Assembly (NCBI GenBank): GCA_005888515.1
Contig: VAZR01000225.1
Location: 1-5,434 of the forward strand
Direction of reading: 5' to 3'
From: Alphaproteobacteria bacterium
GTDB lineage: Bacteria; Pseudomonadota; Alphaproteobacteria; ATCC43930; CGMCC-115725
Length of the DNA: 5,434 nucleotides
In this document: piece by piece, positions 1 to 5,434 of the stretch
How positions within the stretch are numbered: position 1 is the first letter of the stretch
How the letters are laid out: each line of letters opens with the position of its first letter
Made by a program: the position numbers and the translations under genes
Notes under the pieces: generated by a model
The model's input: the letters and a program-made list of their open reading frames with translations, nothing else
Told to the model about the DNA's origin: nothing
Database searches by the model: none

Positions 1-530
1 TGCTGGGGATCAGCTCGGTCGGAGCCGTCGGCGCCAAATATACCGCGACCTTGAAGTCGCAATTGAGCGAAGACGCCACGAAATTCCTCTACGCCGAAGG
101 CTGGTACGCCGGGCCGAAGATCACGACGATCGTCGAAAGGCCGCGCTTCGCCGATCTTCTTCTGACCAATAATCGGTTGGACGTTTACAAGTTCCAGATG
201 GCGATGTTTTCGGTCCTGGTGGCGATTTACATATTGCGGACCGGCACGACCGATCTCGGCGAGGTGAAGATATCCGAGACCCTCCTCTACCTGATCGGCA
301 TCAGCCAGGGCGTCTATGTCGGTGGCAAGGCGATCAGCGAACGCGAAACGTCGCTCGACGAGCGGATCAAATCCTTGATTGCGCTGAAGGCCCGCTATGC
401 CCGCGAGACCGACCAAGCCGAACGGGACAAGATCGCGGCGGCTTACGCCGAAACCGCGAACGCCGCAAAGACCGATTTTGAAGCGATCGCAGGGATCGCC
501 GTGGACGGAGGCAAGCTCCGGCTGGCATAG
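1..530 (+). CDS. C-terminal part of an unidentified multi-pass membrane protein (5' partial)
   Basis: The reading frame is open from the left edge (first full codon at base 3) to a TAG at 528-530, so the gene begins outside the window. The TTG at 51 is in frame but need not be the start, because coding-like sequence (LGISSVGAVGAKY) precedes it. The visible part has a hydrophobic segment at the very edge, then a loop of about 35 residues, a second membrane segment around FQMAMFSVLVAIYI (about 192-233) and a third around LLYLIGISQGVYVGGKAI (about 279-332). The tail from about 333 is charged and rich in Glu, Lys, Arg and Ala, probably a helical or coiled-coil cytoplasmic end. The motif GIS-x2-G-x2-G-x-K occurs in the first and third hydrophobic segments, which suggests an internal repeat. 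I do not recognise a named family and propose no function. The frame looks genuinely coding. It is convergent with the lipoprotein gene and not part of the formate dehydrogenase operon. Confidence 0.75.
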   Translation, partial: LGISSVGAVGAKYTATLKSQLSEDATKFLYAEGWYAGPKITTIVERPRFADLLLTNNRLDVYKFQMAMFSVLVAIYILRTGTTDLGEVKISETLLYLIGISQGVYVGGKAISERETSLDERIKSLIALKARYARETDQAERDKIAAAYAETANAAKTDFEAIAGIAVDGGKLRLA

Positions 531-540
531 CAGCAAGGCG

Positions 541-1074
541 CTAGAACGCGCCGCACTCCCAGCGCGTCAGAACACCGACCGATTTCTGCGGGAACCGGGC
601 GCGGTACGCCTCGATGGTTGCGGCGATGCGGTCCTTGAGATCGGGCCGCGGATAGGCGGCGGCGAGCAGGATCTTCGGCGGTTCGCGCACGACCGCTCCG
701 CCTTGCGGATCTCGCCACTGCCCGGCGCCGTCGAACACGGTGAACCCGTCCGGGAAGTTCGGCGTGATAACCCGCGCGACGAAATCGGCCCACTCGGCCT
801 CGCTGACCGGCGCCCGCCCCGGGATGTTGCGCCCGAAGAACAGCTCGGCCACCAGCATCGGCTTTTGCGCCGGCAACAGACAGGCGCTCGGCGGCACCGT
901 CTCGCCCGGCATCGCGCAGCTTGTCAGAAACAACAGGAGCGCTGGGAACAGCGCAACGCGACTGTGCCACAGTGGATGGGGATTGCTTCGCTTCGCTCGC
1001 AATGACAGCAAAAAAAGACTGTCATTGCGAGGAGCGCAGCGACGAAGCAATCCCCCGCCGTGCATCTTCGCCAT
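541..1074 (-). CDS. DUF3574 family small lipoprotein
   Basis: From the ATG at 1074 the ORF encodes 177 residues; the stop is at 541-543. The C-terminal two thirds match what I know of DUF3574: AELFFGRNIPG, then SEAEWADFVARVITPNFPDGFTV, a GQWRD motif, VREPPKILL, and a final helix with YRARFPQKSVGVLT before a terminal Trp-Glu-Cys. The family has no established biochemical role. A short hydrophobic stretch VALFPALLLFL is followed by the lipobox L-T-S-C, with the Cys codon at 916-918, so the mature protein should be a lipid-anchored envelope protein. The start is doubtful: residues about 7 to 33 are encoded by a palindromic repeat (978-1056), and no good Shine-Dalgarno sequence precedes the ATGs at 1074 or 1065 or the TTG at 1002. 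A CTG at 972 would give a signal peptide of normal length (18 residues before Cys) but also lacks a ribosome site. The gene lies 12 bases after the alpha-subunit stop, so it may be co-transcribed. Family call is firm, start is not. Confidence 0.8.
   Translation of the reverse strand: MAKMHGGGLLRRCAPRNDSLFLLSLRAKRSNPHPLWHSRVALFPALLLFLTSCAMPGETVPPSACLLPAQKPMLVAELFFGRNIPGRAPVSEAEWADFVARVITPNFPDGFTVFDGAGQWRDPQGGAVVREPPKILLAAAYPRPDLKDRIAATIEAYRARFPQKSVGVLTRWECGAF
978..1056. repeat. Interspersed palindromic repeat pair (tgtcattgcgag family)
   Basis: The left arm at 978-1007 and the right arm at 1020-1055 are inverted copies. Both read tgtcattgcgag at the inner end and cgaagcaatcccc at the outer end. 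The left arm has a shorter middle (about 30 bases against 36). They are separated by a 12-base loop (1008-1019) holding seven A residues. In RNA from either strand this would form a long, strong stem-loop. I recognise this sequence as a common interspersed repeat of alphaproteobacterial genomes, whose translations give strings such as CHCEERSDEAI. It lies just after the alpha-subunit gene and overlaps the annotated 5' end of the DUF3574 gene. The T-run on the minus strand is in the loop rather than after the stem, so it is not a classic intrinsic terminator, although the hairpin could affect mRNA stability or read-through. Confidence 0.88.
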
Positions 1075-1086
1075 GTCCGCGAGCCG

Positions 1087-3852
1087 CTATTCCGCGGCCG
1101 TGCGGCGGTCGAGCGGCTCGACCTTCGCGGCGCAGAATTTGTATTCCGGGATCTTGCCGAACGGGTCGAGCTGCGGGTTGGTCAGGACATTGGCCGGGGC
1201 CTCGGCGTAGCAGAACGGGATGAACACCATCCCGGGCGCGACCGCGCTGTCGGCGCGCGCCTTCAATTCGATCGAGCCGCGCCTTGTCGTGACGCGGATG
1301 CGCGCCCCCGGCCCGATGCCGAGCCGGCGCAATTCGGCCGGCGCCAGGCTCGCCACCGCCTCGGGCTCGATCTCGTCGAGCACCGCGGCGCGCCGCGTCA
1401 TCGCCCCGGTGTGCCAATGTTCGAGCTGGCGGCCGGTCGTCAGCACCATCGGGAAATCGGCATCGGGCTCCTCGGCCGGCGGCACGATCGCGGCCGGTAC
1501 GAAGCGGCCGCGGCCCGAAGCGGTCGGGAAACCGTCGCCGAACACGATGTCGTGGCCGGGCTGGTCCTCGGCGTCGCAGGGGTAGGTGACCGAGCTCTCG
1601 CGCTGCAGCCGCTCCCAGGTGATCCCGTTCAGCGACGGCATCGCCTGCTTCATCTCGGCAAAGACGTCACGCGGATGGGTGTATTGCCAGTCGAGCCCGA
1701 TGCGCCGGGCGATCTCCTGGATGATCCACCAGTCGAGCCGCGCATTCCCGGGCAAGGGCAGCGCGGTGCGCCCCATCTGCACCTGGCGGTTGGTGTTGGA
1801 GACGGTGCCGTCCTTCTCCGGCCAGGCCGAGGCTGGAAGCACGACATCGGCGTATTTGGCGGTCTCGGTCAGGAACAGATCCTGCACGACGAGATGTTCC
1901 AGCTCGGCGAGCGCCTGTCTTGCATGCTCGACATCGGGGTCCGACATCGCCGGGTTCTCGCCCATGATGTACATGCCCTTGATCTGTCCCGCATGCACCG
2001 CGTCCATGATCTCGACGACGGTCAGGCCGCGCTTCGGGTCGAGGCTGGTCTGCCACAGCCCTTCGAATTTGGCGCGGACATTCGGGTCCTCGACCGATTG
2101 GTAATCGGGATAGACCATCGGAATGAGCCCGGCGTCGGAGGCGCCCTGCACGTTGTTCTGGCCGCGCAGCGGATGCAGCCCGGTGCCCGGCCGGCCGACT
2201 TGGCCGGTAACCAAGGCCAGCGCGATCAGGCAGCGGGCATTGTCGGTGCCGTGGACATGCTGCGAGATGCCCATGCCCCAGAAAATGATCGCCGCCTTGG
2301 CGCGGGCGTAGGTGCGCGCCACCTCGCGCAAGATCGCGGCATCGATGCCGCAGATCTCCGCCATCTTTTCCGGCGCATAGTCGCGGATGTGCTCACGCAG
2401 CTTTTCGAAATCGTCGGTATGTGCCTGAACATATTGCCGGTCGTAGAGCCCTTCTTCGACGATCGTGTGAAGTAGTGCGTTCAACAGCGCAACATCGCGG
2501 CCGGGCTTGAACCGCAGCATCTTCGTGGCATAGCGCGCCATGACCTGGCCGCGCGGGTCCATCACGAACAGCTTGGCGCCGCGTTTCGTGGCCTGCTTGA
2601 AGAAGGTGGCCGCAACCGGATGATTTTCCGTCGGTCTTGCACCGATGATGATGATGACCTCGGCATCGGCGGCGGCGGTGAACGGCGCGGTCACGGCGCC
2701 CGAGCCGATCCCCTCCATTAGCGCGGCGACCGAGGAGGCGTGGCAGAGCCGCGTGCAGTGATCGACATTGTTGCTGCCGAAGCCGGTGCGCACCAGCTTC
2801 TGGAAGAGGTACGCCTCTTCGTTTGAGCCCTTGGCCGAGCCGAACCCGGCCAGAGCATAACGCCCGTCACGATCGCGGATGCGCTTCAGCCCCTCGGCGG
2901 CGCGGTCGAGCGCCTCTTCCCATGTCGCCTTGCGGAAATGCGTCCACGGATTGGCCGGGTCGATCGCGACATCGTCCTTGCCAACCCCGTCCTTGCGGAT
3001 CATCGGCTCGGTCAGCCGGTCCGGGTGATGCACATAGTCGAAGCCGAAGCGGCCCTTGACGCACAGCCGGTTGTGGTTGGCCGGCCCGTCCTTGCCCTCG
3101 ACCGCGACGATATGGTGTTTCTTGATCTGATAGGTCAGCTGGCACCCGACCCCGCAATAGGGGCAGACGCTCTCGACCTGCCGGTCGGGCTCGTTGCAAT
3201 AGGCGCCGTTCTGATCGACCAGGCTCGCCGGCATCAGCGCGCCGGTCGGGCAGGCCTGGACGCATTCGCCGCAGGCGACGCAGGTCGAGCGGCCCATCGG
3301 GTCGTCGAAATCGAACACGATCTTTTCGCTATGGCCGCGCCCGGCCATGCCGATCACGTCGTTGACCTGGACCTCGCGGCAGGCGCGCACGCACAGATTG
3401 CAGTGGATGCAGGCGTCGAGCTGCACCGCCATCGCCGGGTGGCTGCGGTCGGGCGCCGGCGGCAGGCGCCGCGGGAACCGGCTGCCATCGATGTCGAGCG
3501 TATCGGCCCAGCGCCAGAACCGGGATTCCGGATCGTGTGCCGTTGCGCGCTCCGGCTGATCGCCGATCAGCAACTCGAACACCAGCTGCCGCGACGCCTT
3601 GGCGCGCTCGCTCGCGGCCTGCACCTTCATGCCCGGTGTCGGCCGCCGGATGCACGAGGCGGCGAGCACCCGCTCGCCCTCGATCTCGACCATGCAGGCG
3701 CGGCAATTGCCATCGGCCCGGTAGCCCGGCTTTGGCAGCCAGCACAGATGCGGGATCTCGACCCCGTGGCGCTCCGCCACTTGCCAAATCGTCTCGCCCG
3801 GCCGCGCCTCGACCTCGGCGCCGTCCAGCGTAAACCGAATAGGATCACTCAT
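1087..3852 (-). CDS. fdsA: NAD-dependent formate dehydrogenase, alpha (catalytic, molybdopterin) subunit
   Basis: This 921-residue protein catalyses formate oxidation to CO2 (reversible in related enzymes) and passes electrons to the diaphorase subunit in the cytoplasm; no Tat or Sec signal is present. Domains in order: a [2Fe-2S] ferredoxin-like domain (C37, C50, C53, C67); two ferredoxin-type [4Fe-4S] sets (C148, C151, C154, C158 and C191, C194, C197, C201); the FdhF-type [4Fe-4S] set C230, C233, C237, C264 with K266; then the molybdopterin oxidoreductase domain and a C-terminal dinucleotide-binding domain from about 800. The metal ligand is Cys370 in HCTRLCHASS (codon TGC at 2743-2745), so this is a Cys and not a selenocysteine enzyme; His371 and Arg563 (in HPLRGQNNVQG) match E. 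coli FdhF His141 and Arg333. Mo or W cannot be told from sequence. The ATG at 3852 has a GAGGG six bases upstream and begins a standard FdsA N-terminus. The family is usually somewhat longer (about 950-990 residues). Downstream fdhD and fdsD genes are not seen. Confidence 0.96.
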   Translation of the reverse strand: MSDPIRFTLDGAEVEARPGETIWQVAERHGVEIPHLCWLPKPGYRADGNCRACMVEIEGERVLAASCIRRPTPGMKVQAASERAKASRQLVFELLIGDQPERATAHDPESRFWRWADTLDIDGSRFPRRLPPAPDRSHPAMAVQLDACIHCNLCVRACREVQVNDVIGMAGRGHSEKIVFDFDDPMGRSTCVACGECVQACPTGALMPASLVDQNGAYCNEPDRQVESVCPYCGVGCQLTYQIKKHHIVAVEGKDGPANHNRLCVKGRFGFDYVHHPDRLTEPMIRKDGVGKDDVAIDPANPWTHFRKATWEEALDRAAEGLKRIRDRDGRYALAGFGSAKGSNEEAYLFQKLVRTGFGSNNVDHCTRLCHASSVAALMEGIGSGAVTAPFTAAADAEVIIIIGARPTENHPVAATFFKQATKRGAKLFVMDPRGQVMARYATKMLRFKPGRDVALLNALLHTIVEEGLYDRQYVQAHTDDFEKLREHIRDYAPEKMAEICGIDAAILREVARTYARAKAAIIFWGMGISQHVHGTDNARCLIALALVTGQVGRPGTGLHPLRGQNNVQGASDAGLIPMVYPDYQSVEDPNVRAKFEGLWQTSLDPKRGLTVVEIMDAVHAGQIKGMYIMGENPAMSDPDVEHARQALAELEHLVVQDLFLTETAKYADVVLPASAWPEKDGTVSNTNRQVQMGRTALPLPGNARLDWWIIQEIARRIGLDWQYTHPRDVFAEMKQAMPSLNGITWERLQRESSVTYPCDAEDQPGHDIVFGDGFPTASGRGRFVPAAIVPPAEEPDADFPMVLTTGRQLEHWHTGAMTRRAAVLDEIEPEAVASLAPAELRRLGIGPGARIRVTTRRGSIELKARADSAVAPGMVFIPFCYAEAPANVLTNPQLDPFGKIPEYKFCAAKVEPLDRRTAAE

Positions 3853-3858
3853 CGCAGA

Positions 3859-3863
3859 CCCTC
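3859..3863 (-). promoter_or_regulatory. Shine-Dalgarno site of the formate dehydrogenase alpha gene
   Basis: The minus strand reads GAGGG six bases before the ATG at 3852. This supports that ATG over the in-frame ATG at 3987, which is cut off by a TGA at 3862-3864. The site lies just outside the palindromic repeat, so the alpha gene has its own ribosome entry site despite the repeat between it and the diaphorase gene. Confidence 0.65.
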
Positions 3864-3871
3864 AAAAGATC

Positions 3872-3951
3872 GGTGTCCCGGCGAAAACCGGGACCCACCC
3901 TTCAACCGCTCCGGCAGTGGAGAAGTGGGTCCCGGCTTTCGCCGGGACGCC
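3872..3951. repeat. Interspersed palindromic repeat pair (gtcccggctttcgccgggac family) between the two formate dehydrogenase genes
   Basis: Arms at 3872-3898 and 3925-3951 are inverted copies that match at 25 of 27 positions by eye, and each is itself nearly palindromic (gtcccggcgaaa.ccgggac). The 26-base loop contains ttcaaccg (3901-3908), whose complement cggttgaa lies just outside the right arm (3951-3958), so an alternative fold is possible. I recognise this as a widespread proteobacterial repeat whose translation gives VPAKAGTH or WVPVFAGTP. It fills most of the 131 bases between the diaphorase stop and the alpha-subunit ATG. A strong hairpin here could stabilise the upstream message, attenuate read-through, or alter the ratio of the two subunits. 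No T-run follows it on the minus strand, so I do not call it an intrinsic terminator. Confidence 0.88.
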
Positions 3952-3960
3952 GGTTGAACT

Positions 3961-3973
3961 GCTGAATTTCAGC
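3961..3973. repeat. Short perfect palindrome next to the diaphorase stop
   Basis: The bases gctgaa-t-ttcagc form a perfect 6-base inverted repeat with one central base. It lies 10 bases after the diaphorase stop codon on the minus strand and next to the larger repeat. It is too tight to fold as a hairpin without opening the centre, and it may be chance or part of the target-site context of the repeat. Confidence 0.3.
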
Positions 3974-3983
3974 GGCGAGGGGC

Positions 3984-5434
3984 TCATGCTCTCTCTCCGC
4001 TCGTCAGATCGTTGCGGAAGTGCTTCATCACCATCTTGACCGGGTTCATCGCGGCCTGTCCCAGGCCGCAGATCGACGCATCGCTCATGACCCGCGTCAA
4101 TTCGGCGAGCAGATCCTCGTCCCAGCGCGGCTCGTTCATCAGCGCCACCGCCTTCTCGGTGCCGACCCGGCACGGCGTGCATTGGCCGCAGCTCTCATCC
4201 TCGAAAAAGCGCAGCAGGTTCAGCGCGACAGTTTTCATGTCGTCCTTGTCGGACAGCACGACCACCGCCGCCGAGCCGATAAAGCAGCCCTCGCCTTCGA
4301 GGGTGCCGAAATCGAGCGGGATGTCGGCGAGCGAGGCCGGTAGGATGCCGCCCGAGGCGCCGCCCGGCAGATACCCCTTGAAGCTGTGCCCCGCGGCCAT
4401 GCCGCCGCAGAATTCATCGATCAGCTGGCGGGCCGTGATGCCGGCCGGCGCCAATTTGACCCCCGGCTGCTTGACCCGCCCGGACACCGAGAAGGTGCGC
4501 AGCCCCTGTCGGCCGTTGCGCCCCTGCCCGGTAAACCATGCCGGTCCCTTCTCGACGATGTCGCGCACCCAGAACAGCGTCTCGACATTGTTGATCAGCG
4601 TCGGCCGGCCGAACAGCCCGACCTGTGACGGAAACGGCGGCTTGTGGCGCGGCAATCCGCGGCGGCCCTCGATGCTTTCGAGCATCGCCGATTCCTCGCC
4701 GCAAATGTACGCGCCAGCGCCGCGCCGCAGATGGATCTTGGTGTGCGGCGCCAGCCCCGCCGTTTCGATCGCGGCGATCTCGCGCGCCAGGATCTCGTGG
4801 CATTGCGGGTATTCGTCGCGCAAATAGATGTAGACCGCCTCGGCCTCCGCCGCCCAGGCACCGATCAGCGTGCCCTCCAGAAAACGGTGCGGGTCGGTTT
4901 CGAGGAAATAGCGGTCCTTGAAGGTGCCGGGCTCGCCCTCATCGGCGTTGACCGCTATCAACCGCGGCCCCGGCTCCTGCCGCACAAAGCGCCATTTGCG
5001 GCCGGTCGGAAAGCCGGCGCCGCCGAGCCCGCGCAAGCCGGAATCTTCCAGCGCCTTGATAATGTCCTCGACCGGCTTCTTCCCGCCGAGGCAGGCCTGC
5101 AACAACTTGTAGCCGCCGGCGCCGCGATAGGCGTCGAGCGCCGGATAGGCCGGCACATGCGGATGCGTCTCGCCGGCCGTGACCGCCGCGGCGACATTGT
5201 CGGTGCTGGCATGCTCGTGCAGCGCATGCCCGATCGCGACCATCGGCGCCTTGTCGCAGCCGCCCATGCATGGCGCACGCACGACCCGCACCTCCTCGCC
5301 GAGCTGCGCGCGCAAATCCTCCAGCAGTCTCTCGCCGCCGGTGAGCGCGCAGGACAGGCTGTCGCACACCCGCACGGTGACCGGCGGCGGCGCGGCCTCG
5401 TCATCCATGACGATGTCGAAATGGGCGTAGAACG
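3984..5434 (-). CDS. fdsB: NAD-dependent formate dehydrogenase, fused NuoE/FdsG-NuoF/FdsB diaphorase subunit (5' partial)
   Basis: This subunit takes electrons from the alpha subunit and reduces NAD+ at an FMN site. The longest ATG-started ORF begins at 5408 (474 residues), but the frame stays open to the window edge and encodes FYAHFDIV ahead of that ATG. This matches the Ser/Thr-Phe-Tyr segment that precedes the first cluster cysteine in NuoE/FdsG proteins, so the real start is outside the window. Counting from the 5408 ATG: a thioredoxin-like [2Fe-2S] domain with C15, C20, C47, C51; the NuoF domain from about 90 with GLRGLGGAGFPTGRKW (125-140, nucleotide/FMN region), NADEGEPGTFKDRY (154-167) and GAGAYICGEES (230-240); and the [4Fe-4S] site ESCGQCTPC (C407, C410, C413) with C447 in SICGLG. 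All expected ligands are present. The stop TGA at 3984-3986 overlaps an ATG (ATGA). As I recall, the Methylorubrum extorquens FDH1 beta subunit has the same fused layout. It could serve another pterin oxidoreductase, but the adjacent alpha gene makes formate dehydrogenase by far the best fit. Confidence 0.95.
   Translation of the reverse strand, partial: FYAHFDIVMDDEAAPPPVTVRVCDSLSCALTGGERLLEDLRAQLGEEVRVVRAPCMGGCDKAPMVAIGHALHEHASTDNVAAAVTAGETHPHVPAYPALDAYRGAGGYKLLQACLGGKKPVEDIIKALEDSGLRGLGGAGFPTGRKWRFVRQEPGPRLIAVNADEGEPGTFKDRYFLETDPHRFLEGTLIGAWAAEAEAVYIYLRDEYPQCHEILAREIAAIETAGLAPHTKIHLRRGAGAYICGEESAMLESIEGRRGLPRHKPPFPSQVGLFGRPTLINNVETLFWVRDIVEKGPAWFTGQGRNGRQGLRTFSVSGRVKQPGVKLAPAGITARQLIDEFCGGMAAGHSFKGYLPGGASGGILPASLADIPLDFGTLEGEGCFIGSAAVVVLSDKDDMKTVALNLLRFFEDESCGQCTPCRVGTEKAVALMNEPRWDEDLLAELTRVMSDASICGLGQAAMNPVKMVMKHFRNDLTSGERA

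Noticed and set aside
443..970. Alternative minus-strand frame overlapping the DUF3574 gene
   Set aside because: The translation is Arg-rich and unstructured, and it crosses the end of the convergent membrane-protein gene; the DUF3574 frame explains the region.
978..1056. Intrinsic transcription terminator after the alpha-subunit gene
   Set aside because: The stem is strong, but the T-run on the minus strand is in the loop and no T-run follows the stem; the sequence matches an interspersed repeat instead.
1060..2475. Long plus-strand ORF (471 codons) opposite the alpha-subunit gene
   Set aside because: It is rich in Arg, Gly, Asp and His with no recognisable domain and lies entirely antisense to a well-conserved formate dehydrogenase gene; it is a high-GC shadow frame.
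2743..2745. Possible selenocysteine codon at the formate dehydrogenase active site
   Set aside because: The codon is TGC on the coding strand, so the ligand is cysteine; there is no in-frame TGA in the gene.
3872..3951. CRISPR repeat-spacer unit
   Set aside because: Only one inverted pair is present, with no direct repeats at regular spacing and no cas genes.
2938..3957. Long plus-strand ORF (339 codons) opposite the N-terminal half of the alpha subunit
   Set aside because: Same shadow pattern of low-complexity Ala, Arg, Asp and His; it runs on into the palindromic repeat and has no family resemblance.
4012..4827. Plus-strand ORF (271 codons) opposite the diaphorase gene
   Set aside because: It is antisense to conserved NuoF motifs, its Pro/Ser/Arg-rich translation matches no family, and it lacks a supporting ribosome site.

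Overview
The window is GC-rich DNA that looks alphaproteobacterial. The protein families and the two kinds of interspersed palindromic repeat (one reading around tgtcattgcgag...cgaagcaatcc, the other around gtcccggctttcgccgggac) suggest a member of the Hyphomicrobiales related to Bradyrhizobium, Rhodopseudomonas or Xanthobacteraceae. This assignment is an inference from pattern recognition and no search was run.

Layout. From 1 to 530 on the plus strand is the 3' end of a gene for a multi-pass membrane protein that I cannot name. Everything else is on the minus strand, read from high to low coordinates: a NuoE/NuoF-type diaphorase subunit (5434 to 3984, cut off at its 5' end by the window edge), the molybdenum- or tungsten-dependent formate dehydrogenase catalytic subunit (3852 to 1087), and a small DUF3574 lipoprotein (about 1074 to 541). 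The lipoprotein gene converges on the membrane-protein gene with only 10 bases between the stop codons. No gene-free stretch exceeds about 130 bases.

How the genes work together. The two large genes encode a soluble, cytoplasmic NAD+-linked formate dehydrogenase. The alpha subunit oxidises formate at a pterin cofactor with a cysteine metal ligand, and electrons run through its iron-sulfur clusters to the FMN/NAD+ site of the diaphorase subunit. Bases upstream of the first ATG of the diaphorase ORF still code (FYAHFD...), and they match the NuoE/FdsG family just before its first cluster cysteine. The gene therefore looks like an FdsG-FdsB (NuoE-NuoF) fusion whose true start lies outside the window, as in the two-subunit Methylorubrum extorquens FDH1, rather than the separate fdsG and fdsB of Cupriavidus or Rhodobacter. 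The accessory genes fdhD/fdsC and fdsD are not downstream of the alpha gene here.

The most unusual aspect is how the mobile palindromic repeats sit in the operon. One occupies the junction between the diaphorase and alpha genes. A second, of a different family, lies directly after the alpha gene and overlaps the apparent 5' end of the lipoprotein gene, so the start of that gene is uncertain and may be built from repeat sequence. I see no wholly new system; the core is a recognisable formate dehydrogenase operon with an interesting architecture and repeat invasion.
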